A stretch of 64,000 bases of DNA from Butyrivibrio hungatei (GTDB lineage: Bacteria > Bacillota > Clostridia > Lachnospirales > Lachnospiraceae), in the NCBI RefSeq assembly GCF_900101605.1, contig NZ_FMUR01000019.1, positions 23,586 through 87,585 on the forward strand. The letters run 5' to 3'. This document shows, in pieces, positions 18,206 through 27,600 of the stretch. The position numbers and the translations under genes were made by a program. The notes under the pieces are model-generated. The model had not been told where the DNA came from, did no database searches, and was given only the letters and a program-made list of their open reading frames with translations. The stretch's first letter is position 1, and each line of letters starts with the position of its first letter.

Positions 18206-19405
18206 ATGAAAAAGAAAATGAAAAGGTTAGGTGCAATGCTTCTTGCCGGAACTATGGCTGCATCTATGCTCGTTGGTTGTGGTTCGGCATCGGGTGGTTC
18301 TGCACCTGCAGATAGTGCCGGGGGATCGGCAGACGGAGCGGCAGCGCCGGCAGCAACCGGAGATATCAAGATCGGTGTATCGATCTGGAGTTCAACAGAC
18401 GTTCTCGGAAGCCAGTGTAAGAAGATCGTTGATAAGGCAGCTAAAGCAAACGGTGTTGAAGTTCAGTATGTTGATCAGGGCCACGTTTCAGAGCAGGTTA
18501 CAGCATCTGTTGAGCAGCTTTGTGCAGCAGGATGTAAAGGAATCATCATTTGTAACTCAGCCGATTCAGAGATGACATCAGCAATCAACACATGTACAGA
18601 GAATGGAGTTTACATCGCACAGTTCTTCCGTATTATTTCAGAAACGAACAGTCCCGAAGTATACAAGACAGCTTGCAATTCCAAGTATTACGTAGGTGCC
18701 GTTCACGAAGATGAAATAACAAACGGATATACACTTGTTAATCTTCTTCTTGAAAAGGGTGACAGAAATATCGGACTTGAGGCTTGGACAGTAGGTGATG
18801 CAACATTCCAGCTCAGATGGCAGGGATATAAGAAGGCAGTTGAAGAGTGGAACGCAGCACATGCTGACGACCCGGCTACAATCACAGAGCCTGTATATGC
18901 AAATACATCTTCAGAAGAAGGTGCTAAGGCAGCTATGTCACTTTACAATTCAAATCCCAAGATGGATGCACTTATCGTTGCCGGCGGTGGCGGAGATCCT
19001 CTTGTAGGTTCTATCGGTGCATATGCTAACGAAGGTCTTACGGGTAAGATCGACGTTGTATCAACAGACTTCCTTGATGACCTTGCAGATCAGCTTAAGT
19101 CAGGCGGAATGTTTGCTGAGTCAGGCGGACACTTCTGTGATCCTTTGTTCGCATTCTTCCTTGTACTTAACGCAGTTAAGGGCAATTACGTAAAAGAAGA
19201 AGGTACATTCGGTTATGAGATCCTCTTCCCTTATCTGTATGTATCATCACCCGATGATTATGCAAACTATGAGAAGTACTTTGTAAATGACGATCCTTAT
19301 ACAGAAGAAGAAATGGTTGAGATGGCAGGTTACAGCTTCGAAGACCTCAGCAAAGCCGCTTCAAATCTTTCAATCGACGATGTTATTTCTCGTCACAGCA
19401 ACTGA
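18206..19405 (+). CDS. Sugar ABC transporter substrate-binding lipoprotein
   Basis: A 399-residue lipoprotein (Cys25 in MLVGCGS) with a Gly/Ser/Ala linker and a type I periplasmic-binding fold (KIGVSIWSSTDVLGSQCKKI, GIIICNSADSE, DALIVAGGGGDP, IDVVSTDFLDDLADQL). This family delivers monosaccharides or related small molecules to RbsC-like permeases. AAAGGAGG sits eight bases before the ATG at 18206. It heads a four-gene importer set. A 16-bp stem-loop after its stop codon would protect its mRNA and give excess binding protein over permease. The ligand is not deducible from the sequence. Confidence 0.9.
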   Translation: MKKKMKRLGAMLLAGTMAASMLVGCGSASGGSAPADSAGGSADGAAAPAATGDIKIGVSIWSSTDVLGSQCKKIVDKAAKANGVEVQYVDQGHVSEQVTASVEQLCAAGCKGIIICNSADSEMTSAINTCTENGVYIAQFFRIISETNSPEVYKTACNSKYYVGAVHEDEITNGYTLVNLLLEKGDRNIGLEAWTVGDATFQLRWQGYKKAVEEWNAAHADDPATITEPVYANTSSEEGAKAAMSLYNSNPKMDALIVAGGGGDPLVGSIGAYANEGLTGKIDVVSTDFLDDLADQLKSGGMFAESGGHFCDPLFAFFLVLNAVKGNYVKEEGTFGYEILFPYLYVSSPDDYANYEKYFVNDDPYTEEEMVEMAGYSFEDLSKAASNLSIDDVISRHSN

Positions 19406-19458
19406 TAAAACAAAGACTAAACGCTTATAAAAGATATATATTTTAGGAAAAAACATGG

Positions 19459-19496
19459 ATATGCCGTATTTTCCGCGAATGGAAAATACGGCATAT
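19459..19496 (+). other. Intercistronic stem-loop between binding protein and permease genes
   Basis: A perfect 16-bp stem (ATATGCCGTATTTTCC and its complement) with loop GCGAAT. No T-run follows, so it looks like a partial terminator or mRNA 3'-end protector that lowers expression of the downstream genes. Confidence 0.7.
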
Positions 19497-19540
19497 ATCA
19501 AAAATAGTATCTGGACCAAAAACTCTTGCGGGAGGATTAT

Positions 19541-20488
19541 ATGAGTAAGTTTCAAAAATTTAAACAGAGCCAGGCATTTGGGCTATTACTTTTGATCTTT
19601 ATCGCGTTTGTATTCTGGGCGTTCTTCAAAATGCTCGCTCCTGAGACATTCGGCGATTTCAATAAATTACAAACCTATTTAAAGACAGCCCTTTATTATG
19701 CGGTTGGCGGTTGCGGATTATATTTTATCTGCGTAATGGGACCTTTTGATATGAGTGTGGGCGCAAACATCGTGCTTTCATCGGTGATTGCGGTAAATAT
19801 GAGTAAACAGTTCGGTTATGCAGGTCTTTTGATCGCACCTATCATAAGCGGAGTTCTTGTAGGACTCCTCAACGGAATCGTATATATCAAACTTAGAATT
19901 TCATCTCTTATCGTAACAGCGGGATTATCTCTTGTTTATGAGGCTCTTTCCATCTATGCCACGAACGGAAAAGAAGCAATCCTTGCAACCAACTACAGAG
20001 CATTCGGAGATTATCCCTGGAACCTTGTTCTTGCACTTGCAGCGTTCTTCCTTTGTGGATTTATCCTTAAGTATACAAAGATAGGAACATACACCTACGC
20101 TATCGGTTCAAATGAAGTTGTTGCCAAGAATATGGGCGTTAATGTAGACAAATATAAGGTTGTGGCATTCACTCTCTGCGGCTTGTTTGTAGGAATCGAA
20201 TCAATCCTTACAATTTCATACGGAACATCAATGACAAGTGCATCAAATCTTGCATCAATGAGCCGTAACTTCCCGCCTCTTATGGGAACGTTCTTCGGAC
20301 TTGCATTCAAGAAATACGGACATCCGATAGTAGCTATAGTAATAGGAGAGTTCATCATTGAGCTGTTGTTCGAGGGATTCGTTGCTCTCGGAGCTCCTAC
20401 AACGGTACAGAATATCGTAACAGGTATCGTACTTCTTGCAATCGTAACTATGACCATCAAACCCGTTAAGGGTGCAGTTGTAAAGTAA
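19541..20488 (+). CDS. RbsC-like sugar ABC transporter permease (first)
   Basis: A 315-residue integral membrane protein with about eight to ten hydrophobic segments of the BPD_transp_2 family. The coupling region GTYTYAIGSNEVVAKNMGV and the next segment (VDKYKVVAFTLCGLFVGIES) are the family hallmark. GGGAGG precedes the ATG at 19541. It pairs with the second, different permease at 22009, so the channel is presumably a heterodimer around one double ATPase, unlike the RbsC homodimer. Confidence 0.92.
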   Translation: MSKFQKFKQSQAFGLLLLIFIAFVFWAFFKMLAPETFGDFNKLQTYLKTALYYAVGGCGLYFICVMGPFDMSVGANIVLSSVIAVNMSKQFGYAGLLIAPIISGVLVGLLNGIVYIKLRISSLIVTAGLSLVYEALSIYATNGKEAILATNYRAFGDYPWNLVLALAAFFLCGFILKYTKIGTYTYAIGSNEVVAKNMGVNVDKYKVVAFTLCGLFVGIESILTISYGTSMTSASNLASMSRNFPPLMGTFFGLAFKKYGHPIVAIVIGEFIIELLFEGFVALGAPTTVQNIVTGIVLLAIVTMTIKPVKGAVVK

Positions 20489-20499
20489 AGGGGGCAGAC

Positions 20500-21996
20500 A
20501 TGAGCGAAGTATTATTGCATGCCGAACAGATCGACAAAAACTTTGGTGTCACACATGCCGTTGATCATGTCACCCTTGATTTTTACAAGGGCGAGATCCA
20601 TGCACTCATCGGTGAGAACGGTTCGGGTAAATCAACATTTACATCCTGTCTTACGGGAATTTACCATAAGGACAGCGGTACATTTACATTAAACGGAAAA
20701 GAAGTCAATGCAAAAAACCAGGTAGACGGAAATTATCAGGGAGTTGCGGTTATCGTACAGGAAATCGGAACTTTGTCGGGACTTTCCGTTGCTGAGAATA
20801 TCTTTTTGGGAAAAGAAGATGAATTTACAAAATTTGGCGTAAAGAACACAAACGCCATGAACAAAAAAGCACAGGAACTTCTTGATTCCTATGGATTTAA
20901 TTACATCAAGGCTACAGACCTTATAGATAATTATAACTTTGAGGACAGAAAGCTTATAGAGATTGTTAAGGCAACACACTTTAAACCACAGATCCTTGTT
21001 GTGGACGAGACTACGACGGCTCTTGGTGAAAAAGGAAGAATCGAGCTTTTCAAGGTTATGAAGCAGACACGTGATGACGGAAGATGCGTTATCTTTATCT
21101 CACACGATCTTGATGAGGTAATTGAGCAGTCTGACAACATAAGTGTTCTTCGAGACGGTGTGTTTATCGGAACGGTTAAGAGTGATGATGTCAACACTGA
21201 TGATCTAAAGAAACTTATGGTAGGACGTGAGATGAGCAACAACTATTATCGCACGGATTATAACGAGAGAGTTTCCGATGAGGTTGTATTAAAAGGTGAA
21301 CACCTCACGGTACCGGATGAGATCGATGATTTCAGTATTGAGCTTCATAAAGGAGAGATTATCGGTATCGGCGGACTTTCCGAATGCGGTATGCATGAAG
21401 TCGGAAAAGCTCTTTTTGGAGCATCTTATGACAGACAGGGCAGTGTAACTCTTGCGGACGGAACTAAGATAAATGACATCAAGACTGCTATAGATCACAG
21501 TATCGCATATGCGTCAAAGGACAGAGATAACGAGTCACTTGTAATAAATGACACTATTCAGGACAATATCTGTCTTCCTTCGCTTGAAGACATCAAGAAG
21601 AACCATATTCTTCACGCAAAGGATGAGAAGGCTTTTGCGGAGAAGTTTGCTAAGCAGATGAGTACCAAGATGGAAGGTGTGCATCAGTTTATGTCAGCTC
21701 TTTCCGGAGGTAACAAGCAGAAGGTTGTTTTGGCAAGATGGATCGGTAAAGATTCAGACATAATCATCCTTGATTCACCTACACGTGGTATCGACGTAAA
21801 GGTTAAAGCGGATATCTATCAGATGATGGACACAATGAGAAAGAATGGTAAGTCGATCATCATGATATCTGAAGAAATTTCAGAGCTGCTTGGTATGGCG
21901 GACCGAATCATTATCATGAAAGACGGTCGCCAAAGTGGTGAGTTTAAACGTTCAGAAGATCTGAAGGATACGGATCTTATTGCGAATATGGTATAA
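20500..21996 (+). CDS. RbsA/MglA-like double ABC ATPase
   Basis: A 498-residue protein with two nucleotide-binding halves. NBD1 has Walker A GENGSGKST, Q-loop VIVQE and Walker B ILVVDETTTAL. Its signature LSxGQ motif is not recognisable (NYNFEDRKLIEIVK stands there). NBD2 has a degenerate Walker A (GGLSECGMHEVG) and a perfect LSGGNKQKVVLARW signature, but DSPTRGID where family members have DEPTRGID, so the catalytic Glu is Ser. Only one composite site (NBD1 Walker motifs with the NBD2 signature) looks competent. It lies 11 bases after the first permease and 12 before the second. Confidence 0.94.
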   Translation: MSEVLLHAEQIDKNFGVTHAVDHVTLDFYKGEIHALIGENGSGKSTFTSCLTGIYHKDSGTFTLNGKEVNAKNQVDGNYQGVAVIVQEIGTLSGLSVAENIFLGKEDEFTKFGVKNTNAMNKKAQELLDSYGFNYIKATDLIDNYNFEDRKLIEIVKATHFKPQILVVDETTTALGEKGRIELFKVMKQTRDDGRCVIFISHDLDEVIEQSDNISVLRDGVFIGTVKSDDVNTDDLKKLMVGREMSNNYYRTDYNERVSDEVVLKGEHLTVPDEIDDFSIELHKGEIIGIGGLSECGMHEVGKALFGASYDRQGSVTLADGTKINDIKTAIDHSIAYASKDRDNESLVINDTIQDNICLPSLEDIKKNHILHAKDEKAFAEKFAKQMSTKMEGVHQFMSALSGGNKQKVVLARWIGKDSDIIILDSPTRGIDVKVKADIYQMMDTMRKNGKSIIMISEEISELLGMADRIIIMKDGRQSGEFKRSEDLKDTDLIANMV

Positions 21997-22008
21997 GGGA
22001 GGCCGATT

Positions 22009-22962
22009 ATGGAAAACGAGAAAAAAATCAAAACACCTTTCATGGAGCGGCCGATCATAAGAAGTATAATGCCTTTTGCCGGATTTATATTTATTGTGTT
22101 GCTTTTTGCGGTACTTACCAAAGGTCAGCTCTATTCAATGGGAAGTCTTAAGCTTCTTTTGTCACAATCATATGTGCTTCTTATCTCATGCGTTGGCGTG
22201 TTTATGGTTATGACAATGGGCGGACTTGATTTCTCACAGGGCTCTATGCTTGGTATCTGCTCGGTTGTTGTGTGCTACTTGTCAAATTACAATATAGTGC
22301 TTGCAATTTTGTGTGGTGTGCTTACAGGTGGAATCATTGGATTTATAAACGGATTCTTCAATGTAAAGCGTAAGATCACATCATTCATCGTTACTATCTG
22401 TAACATGTACCTTATAAGAGGTATCGTTGCTTATGCAACAACAAAGACTCCCGTATACGGAGCATCAAACATTACTTCTTATAACACACTTGCGGTAAAT
22501 CTTACATTTACGATAGCAATCCTCCTTATTGCTTTTGCTGTATTCCAGTACACAGGACTTGGAAACAGACTTAAAGCTATCGGTGCAGGTGAGACTGCAG
22601 CAAGATTTGCAGGTGTAAGAGTTGAAAAGACCAAGATGCTCGTATACGCGGCAGCAGGTATGATCACAGGACTTGCAGCATTCATCAACAGTATCAAGGT
22701 TGGATCTGTTACTTCAACAGCAGGTAATCAGCTTGAGACACAGATCATGATCGCACTTGTTCTTGGTGGAATGCCCGTTAACGGCGGTGCTAAGGTTAAG
22801 TTCTACAACATCATCCTTGGTGCAATGACCTACAAGATCCTTATCGCAGGACTTGTAATGCTCGGTATCGAGCCCAAGACACAGCAGCTCATCATGGGAA
22901 TTGTCTTCCTTGTAATGGTAGCAGTATTTGCCGACAGAGAGACAGGTATGATCGTTAAGTAA
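22009..22962 (+). CDS. RbsC-like sugar ABC transporter permease (second)
   Basis: A 317-residue integral membrane protein of the same family as the 19541 permease but clearly divergent from it. It shows the family helices VFMVMTMGGLDFSQGSM and GNRLKAIGAGETAARFAGV and a C-terminal MIALVLGGMPVNGG helix. It ends the importer operon; two hairpins follow, the second a strong terminator. Confidence 0.92.
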   Translation: MENEKKIKTPFMERPIIRSIMPFAGFIFIVLLFAVLTKGQLYSMGSLKLLLSQSYVLLISCVGVFMVMTMGGLDFSQGSMLGICSVVVCYLSNYNIVLAILCGVLTGGIIGFINGFFNVKRKITSFIVTICNMYLIRGIVAYATTKTPVYGASNITSYNTLAVNLTFTIAILLIAFAVFQYTGLGNRLKAIGAGETAARFAGVRVEKTKMLVYAAAGMITGLAAFINSIKVGSVTSTAGNQLETQIMIALVLGGMPVNGGAKVKFYNIILGAMTYKILIAGLVMLGIEPKTQQLIMGIVFLVMVAVFADRETGMIVK

Positions 22963-23046
22963 GATGGCATAAAAAGATAGTCCGAGGAAGATAGAAATTG
23001 AAGCTTACGAAGATTATGCTTGTTAGATGAATTAGTTAAATAACCT

Positions 23047-23073
23047 TATTTGGAATACTTTATATTCCAAATA
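23047..23073 (+). other. Hairpin after the importer operon
   Basis: TATTTGGAATA and TATTCCAAATA form an 11-bp stem with a 5-base loop, just before the GC-rich terminator. It is probably an mRNA-stabilising stem. Confidence 0.5.
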
Positions 23074-23084
23074 GAATTTAATAT

Positions 23085-23121
23085 AACAGCCGGGGCCCGC
23101 GGGGGGCCTCGGTTGTTTTTT
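23085..23121 (+). terminator. GC-rich intrinsic terminator of the ABC importer operon
   Basis: An AACAGCCGGGGCCC arm pairs with GGGCCTCGGTTGTT, with small bulges, and is followed by TTTTTT. Confidence 0.85.
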
Positions 23122-23177
23122 GCGCAATAAAGGAAGAGTAGAATGAAACTGTATGGTGCAAGGACTGGTGAAAAGAA

Positions 23178-23206
23178 TTGTGGTATCATGGGATATGATG
23201 TTAAAT
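23178..23206 (+). promoter_or_regulatory. Possible promoter of the prolyl-tRNA editing gene
   Basis: TTGTGG, 17 bases, TTAAAT, ending 22 bases before the start codon. A weak match. Confidence 0.3.
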
Positions 23207-23228
23207 ACAGCGGAAAGGAAGAGACAAC

Positions 23229-23774
23229 ATGGAATTGTTTAGCGGCAGACCTGAAAATACAGAAGGAAGACTTCAGAGAGAAGTTCGTACATATGACTTT
23301 TTAGACGAGCTCGGAATAGAATATAAGAGGACTGATCATGAGCCTGCGAATACGATGGAAGCGTGCAATGAGATTGATAAAGTGCTTGAAGTTCTGATAT
23401 GCAAAAATCTCTTTCTTTGCAATAGGCAGAAGACTCAGTATTATCTGCTCATGATGCCGGGAGATAAGAAGTTTAAGACAAAAGAACTCTCATCGCAGAT
23501 CAACTCTGCAAGACTCTCTTTTGCAGACGCGGATGATATGCTTAAATTCCTTGATATAGAGCCGGGTGCAGTAAGCATAATGGGGCTTATGAATGATAAA
23601 GAACATGCCGTGCAGCTGCTAGTCGACGAAGATGTAAAGAAGGGCGAGTATATCGGATGTCATCCCTGTGTTTGCACATCGAGCTTGAAGATAAAGACGG
23701 ATGATATATTCAATAAGTTCCTTCCCAAAGTCGGACATGAACCCGTGGTAGTGCATCTTGTCGGGGAAGACTGA
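23229..23774 (+). CDS. PrdX-type prolyl-tRNA deacylase (YbaK/ProX domain)
   Basis: A 181-residue stand-alone editing protein, which hydrolyses Ala-tRNA(Pro) or a similar misacylated product. It has the family features YDFLDELGIEYKRTDHEPANTMEAC, a KNLFLCNRQ segment, a KTKELSSQI segment and LVDEDVKKGEYIGCHP near the end. It is freestanding, not fused into ProRS. AAGGAAGAG lies before the ATG. Confidence 0.88.
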   Translation: MELFSGRPENTEGRLQREVRTYDFLDELGIEYKRTDHEPANTMEACNEIDKVLEVLICKNLFLCNRQKTQYYLLMMPGDKKFKTKELSSQINSARLSFADADDMLKFLDIEPGAVSIMGLMNDKEHAVQLLVDEDVKKGEYIGCHPCVCTSSLKIKTDDIFNKFLPKVGHEPVVVHLVGED

Positions 23775-23840
23775 GGTAAGGCTATACTGAGATTAGACAT
23801 AGCATGAGAAATAGATTTTTAGAAAGCGATTGGACTAACT

Positions 23841-24023
23841 ATGTGGACTATAAAACAGATATTTGACGGTGACTATGGTTGCGAGGAACTTCAGCCGGGA
23901 CAGAAGCCTAAGGTCTCAGTGACGCTTGAGAACGAAGCGGGTGAAGTGAGATATGTCACGGTTGAAGATGAGTGGCTTATAGAGAATGGTCTGGAAATCG
24001 GATCAAAATGGGACAAAGAGTAA
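23841..24023 (+). CDS. Small conserved-looking protein, unknown function
   Basis: A 60-residue protein, strongly acidic and rich in Trp for its size (WTIKQIFDGDYGCEE at the start and SKWDKE at the end). Length, codon use and a clean stop look genuine, but there is no strong ribosome site (only GATTGG upstream). No family was recognised. It has 66 bases between it and the prdX-like gene, so the two may be cotranscribed. Confidence 0.55.
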   Translation: MWTIKQIFDGDYGCEELQPGQKPKVSVTLENEAGEVRYVTVEDEWLIENGLEIGSKWDKE

Positions 24024-24061
24024 TTGCTCTTTGTCATATTTTGATGATATGAATAATTTGC

Positions 24062-24256
24062 TCATTTTTCTGACATGAAGTCATCTGAGAACATGTCTAT
24101 AGCTTGCATAAAAGAGTTCCACTTATCACTGGGCGGAACTAGCAAAACTGTATCGCCTATCTTATTAACTATCACCTCGTCGGAAGAAAAACGGCAATTT
24201 TCAGGCAATAATACAGTCTGATTTTCTCTGGTTTCAAGAACTTTTGCAGTTATCAT
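24062..24256 (-). CDS. VapB/AbrB-like antitoxin, no toxin partner
   Basis: A 64-residue protein with the SpoVT/AbrB-type start MITAKVLETRENQTVLLPE and a tail with KWNSFMQAIDMFSDDF, as in VapB antitoxins. AGGAGG precedes the ATG at 24256. No PIN-domain VapC gene follows: the next gene on that side is convergent and unrelated. It is either an orphan antitoxin, a remnant of a lost toxin-antitoxin pair or a stand-alone regulator. Confidence 0.75.
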   Translation of the reverse strand: MITAKVLETRENQTVLLPENCRFSSDEVIVNKIGDTVLLVPPSDKWNSFMQAIDMFSDDFMSEK

Positions 24257-24479
24257 GGGTATTACCTCCTTCTGACAATAATATGTACCCAATATATACT
24301 ACGTTAATGAAAGTGCACTGCCATATTATTTTTCTAGTTCATAGCGCATTGTTAAAATGATAAAAGTCAAAAAAATATTGACTTTTTATTAATAAAGTGT
24401 CAATATATCTCTGATGCTATTCAATATTATAACTTATGTTTCCCATACATTCGAGTTAAATATTGCTATTAAAATGAAT

Positions 24480-24515
24480 CCACTAGCACCCCGACAAAAA
24501 TGCTAGTGGGTTTAT
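24480..24515 (+). terminator. Intrinsic terminator
   Basis: CCACTAGCA and TGCTAGTGG form a 9-bp stem with a 12-base loop, followed by GTTTATTTTG. It insulates the RHS gene from upstream reading. Confidence 0.7.
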
Positions 24516-24531
24516 TTTGCTGTTTATGTTG

Positions 24532-24560
24532 TTGCATTTAGCTTCTGATAATCGTATAAT
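24532..24560 (+). promoter_or_regulatory. Sigma-A promoter of the RHS gene
   Basis: TTGCAT, 17 bases, TATAAT. The transcript would start at about 24567, at the beginning of the GTTAAATA inverted repeat. Confidence 0.6.
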
Positions 24561-24566
24561 TTTTGT

Positions 24567-24593
24567 GTTAAATATTGTTTTGCTATATTTAAC
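24567..24593 (+). promoter_or_regulatory. Inverted repeat at the RHS transcription start
   Basis: GTTAAATA and TATTTAAC (8 bp) around an 11-base spacer, right after the -10 box. It could be an operator or a 5' stabilising stem of the RHS mRNA. Confidence 0.4.
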
Positions 24594-24634
24594 ATCAGAG
24601 GGGACATTACAAAAGATTGGGGTAGTTTAGAATT

Positions 24635-27600
24635 ATGAGTAACAATAATTTTGGCGGAAACATAGAGTGGCATCAGGAGAAAATAAGGAAATATTTTTCA
24701 GATTGTTTTGGAGAAGTATATGATCCTTTTCTTCATATGTCATCTGAACTTATACAGGCACTTACAGCTTTTGTAACTGATGAGACACATACAGGACCTG
24801 AAGCTGACTCAGCAAAGAGTTTTGTAAATCAGAGGCAGATAAAACTTGTAGAAGATACTATCTATTGTATCCAAAAGCTCCAGAGCATGATGCAGGGAGC
24901 GGGATTTGAGAGTGAAGTGCCACTTCTTGAAGATTTCATTGCTGACCTTGCAGAACATGAAGATGCAGTAATTAAGACGCAGCATCTTGATAAGGTTGCA
25001 GAAGACTTTGCAGGTTACAACTCAGTCTTTAATGAGATTTATCCCAAGATTACCCATATACATAGAGAAGTAGAAAATATTGCAAGAGGATGCGACGTTA
25101 TCTCAAGGAAAAGCTACACATGGCCTAACCCCAGAGAATCCCATCTTGCACTTGATGCTATCACGACTCCCGATAAGAGTGGTGGTTTTGTTCCTGAGTT
25201 TTCAAGGAAGTTCCTTGCATTCCATGAAGAACATTCCAATGACATAGAAAAGAGTGCGTTCAAGAGCCTTCTTGATACTATCGTTCATAATCTCCATGAG
25301 ATAGTAGAAGGTATGAACAAGGGCGCTTTAGATATAACAAATTTTGATGGTACTAAAGACAACATCAGCTGGAAGGATCCAAAGGACATCCTTGCGCCTG
25401 AAGATGCCGAAGAGTACCTTAAATTCTTTGAGAGCTACAAGGCTTATCTTAAGGGAATGATCCCAAGATGCCAGGTATATCTCTACGATCCCGTAAACCT
25501 TAATAACGGAAACTACATAAATGACAGGGAAGACCTTAACATTGCAGGTGTATTCCCGTTATCTGTAAGGCGTTTTTATAATGCACAGAGTGAAAATAGT
25601 GGTTATTTCGGCAAAGGCTGGACGAGCCTTTTTGACATGCACCTTACTAAAGAAGGTGAAGATGATGACAGCAAGATAAAAATCCTCTTCTCGGATGGGC
25701 ATGAGGGAAGCTATGTAAGATACTTTACCAAGGCTTCAACAAATGAGAAAAAGAGAAAAGATAATGAAATTTCCAGCGAAGAAGACAGCAAGAAATATGA
25801 TCTTGATGAAATTGGCGAGATCGAGTTTGTAACTACAAAAGACGGACGTGCTGTCGTAAAAGAAGATTACGAGAATGAAGAGAAAGAATATATAGAAGAA
25901 CACGGTGAGAGTGGAAGACTTATCGAGTATAAGGATCATTACAGACTCATTCAGGATGACGGGGCCTATACTGAGTTTAGAAAAGATGGAAAAATATCAG
26001 CGTTTGGTAACGAAAGGACAGAACTTGCAAGAGTTGAGTATGACGGCGAGCGTCCTCTTGGTATCTGCGATGAATATAGATATATAAGACTTTACTTTAA
26101 TGATAACGGATGCATTTGCACAGCAAAGGATAATACAGGAAGAGCTGTAAGATATGAGTATGAAGAAAGAGAAGGTGTAAATCATATTACACTTGTAACA
26201 TACCCTGACGGTGCGACAAGAAAGTATAGTTATAATGACGCCGGAATAATAGATGAAGTAACAAATCCCAGTGATATAACCTTTCTTAAGAATGAGTATG
26301 ACGATAAGAAGCGTGTCACAAAGCAGAGCTTCCCTGATGGAGGTGTGATTACATACTCATATGATGAAGAGAATCATATAACAACTGCAACAGAGCAGAA
26401 CGGACTTAAAGTTGAGTACCTTTCTGATGAGTTTGGGCGCCATATAGGAACAAGATATCCTGAGCAGGGAATAGGTGAGAGTTTTACATATAACGACAAA
26501 AATCAGAAGACTACAGCAACGGATAAAAGAGGCTATACCACAAGGCTTAGCTATGACAACAGAGGGCACCTTACAAAGGTCATCGATGCAAAGGGTAATA
26601 TAACTAATATTACTTATAATGCTGCAGGAAAACCTATCGTTGTTAAGGGACCTGATGGAGCAACTTACAAGTATTCCTATAACAGCTACGGTGAACTTAC
26701 AAATGTAGTAAATCCCCTTAATGAAGAAAATAGAATCTACTATGATGACAATGGTCAGGTAGAGAGAATAAGGGATGCGGAAGGAAACTATACATACCTT
26801 AAGTATGATGATAATAAGGATATCTGCTATATAAAGGATGGTAAAGGTGTTGAGACATTTTATGAAAGAGATAACCTCGGAAGAGTTATCTCTACTAAGA
26901 ATGCTCTTGGTGCAGAGACTACTTATGAATACGATGTCATGGACAGAATCAGCAAGGTAACTGATCCTCTTGGAAACGTTACTGAGTATGCTTATGACAT
27001 AGCAGGTAAGCTTATAAGGGTTATAAATCCAGATAAGACAGTAAAGACATGGGACCACAATAACATCGGTAAGGTATCTGAGTATACAGATGAAGCAGGT
27101 AGAACAACACAGATAAAATATAACAACGTTTGGGATGAAGAAGAGATAACACTCCCTAATGGAGGAAAGATTACTTATGAGTATGACCTTTTAAAGAGAC
27201 TCATAAAGGTTACAGATCCTGAGCATAGGGAAGTATCTTATGACTACGATGAGAACGGAAATGTAATTGCTGAGTATAACGGTGATATCAAGGTAAAGAG
27301 CCTTACCTATGACCCTAACGGTAACGTTACATCAGAGACAGATGCTCTCGGTCATGTAAATAAGTATGACTACGATGTGAACGGAAACCTCATTGCAGTT
27401 ACCGATGCAGCAGGTAATAGATACACAAGAGAAGTTGATGCTCTTGGAAGAATAACAAAAGAAACAGATGCTCTTGGAAACAGCACAGCCTACACATATA
27501 CAAAGACAGGCGATGTACAGAGTGTTACAGATGCCGAAGGAAGAGTAAGAAGGTTTGACTATAGAAAAGGTCAGCTCATAGCTACATACTTCTGTGACAA

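Noticed and set aside
23143..23320. Open frame starting before the prdX-like gene
   Set aside because: It overlaps the supported gene in another frame and has no ribosome site or recognisable composition.
26357..27058. Long - strand open frame inside the RHS gene
   Set aside because: It is antisense to YD repeats, whose regular codon pattern keeps the opposite strand open. It has no start signal.
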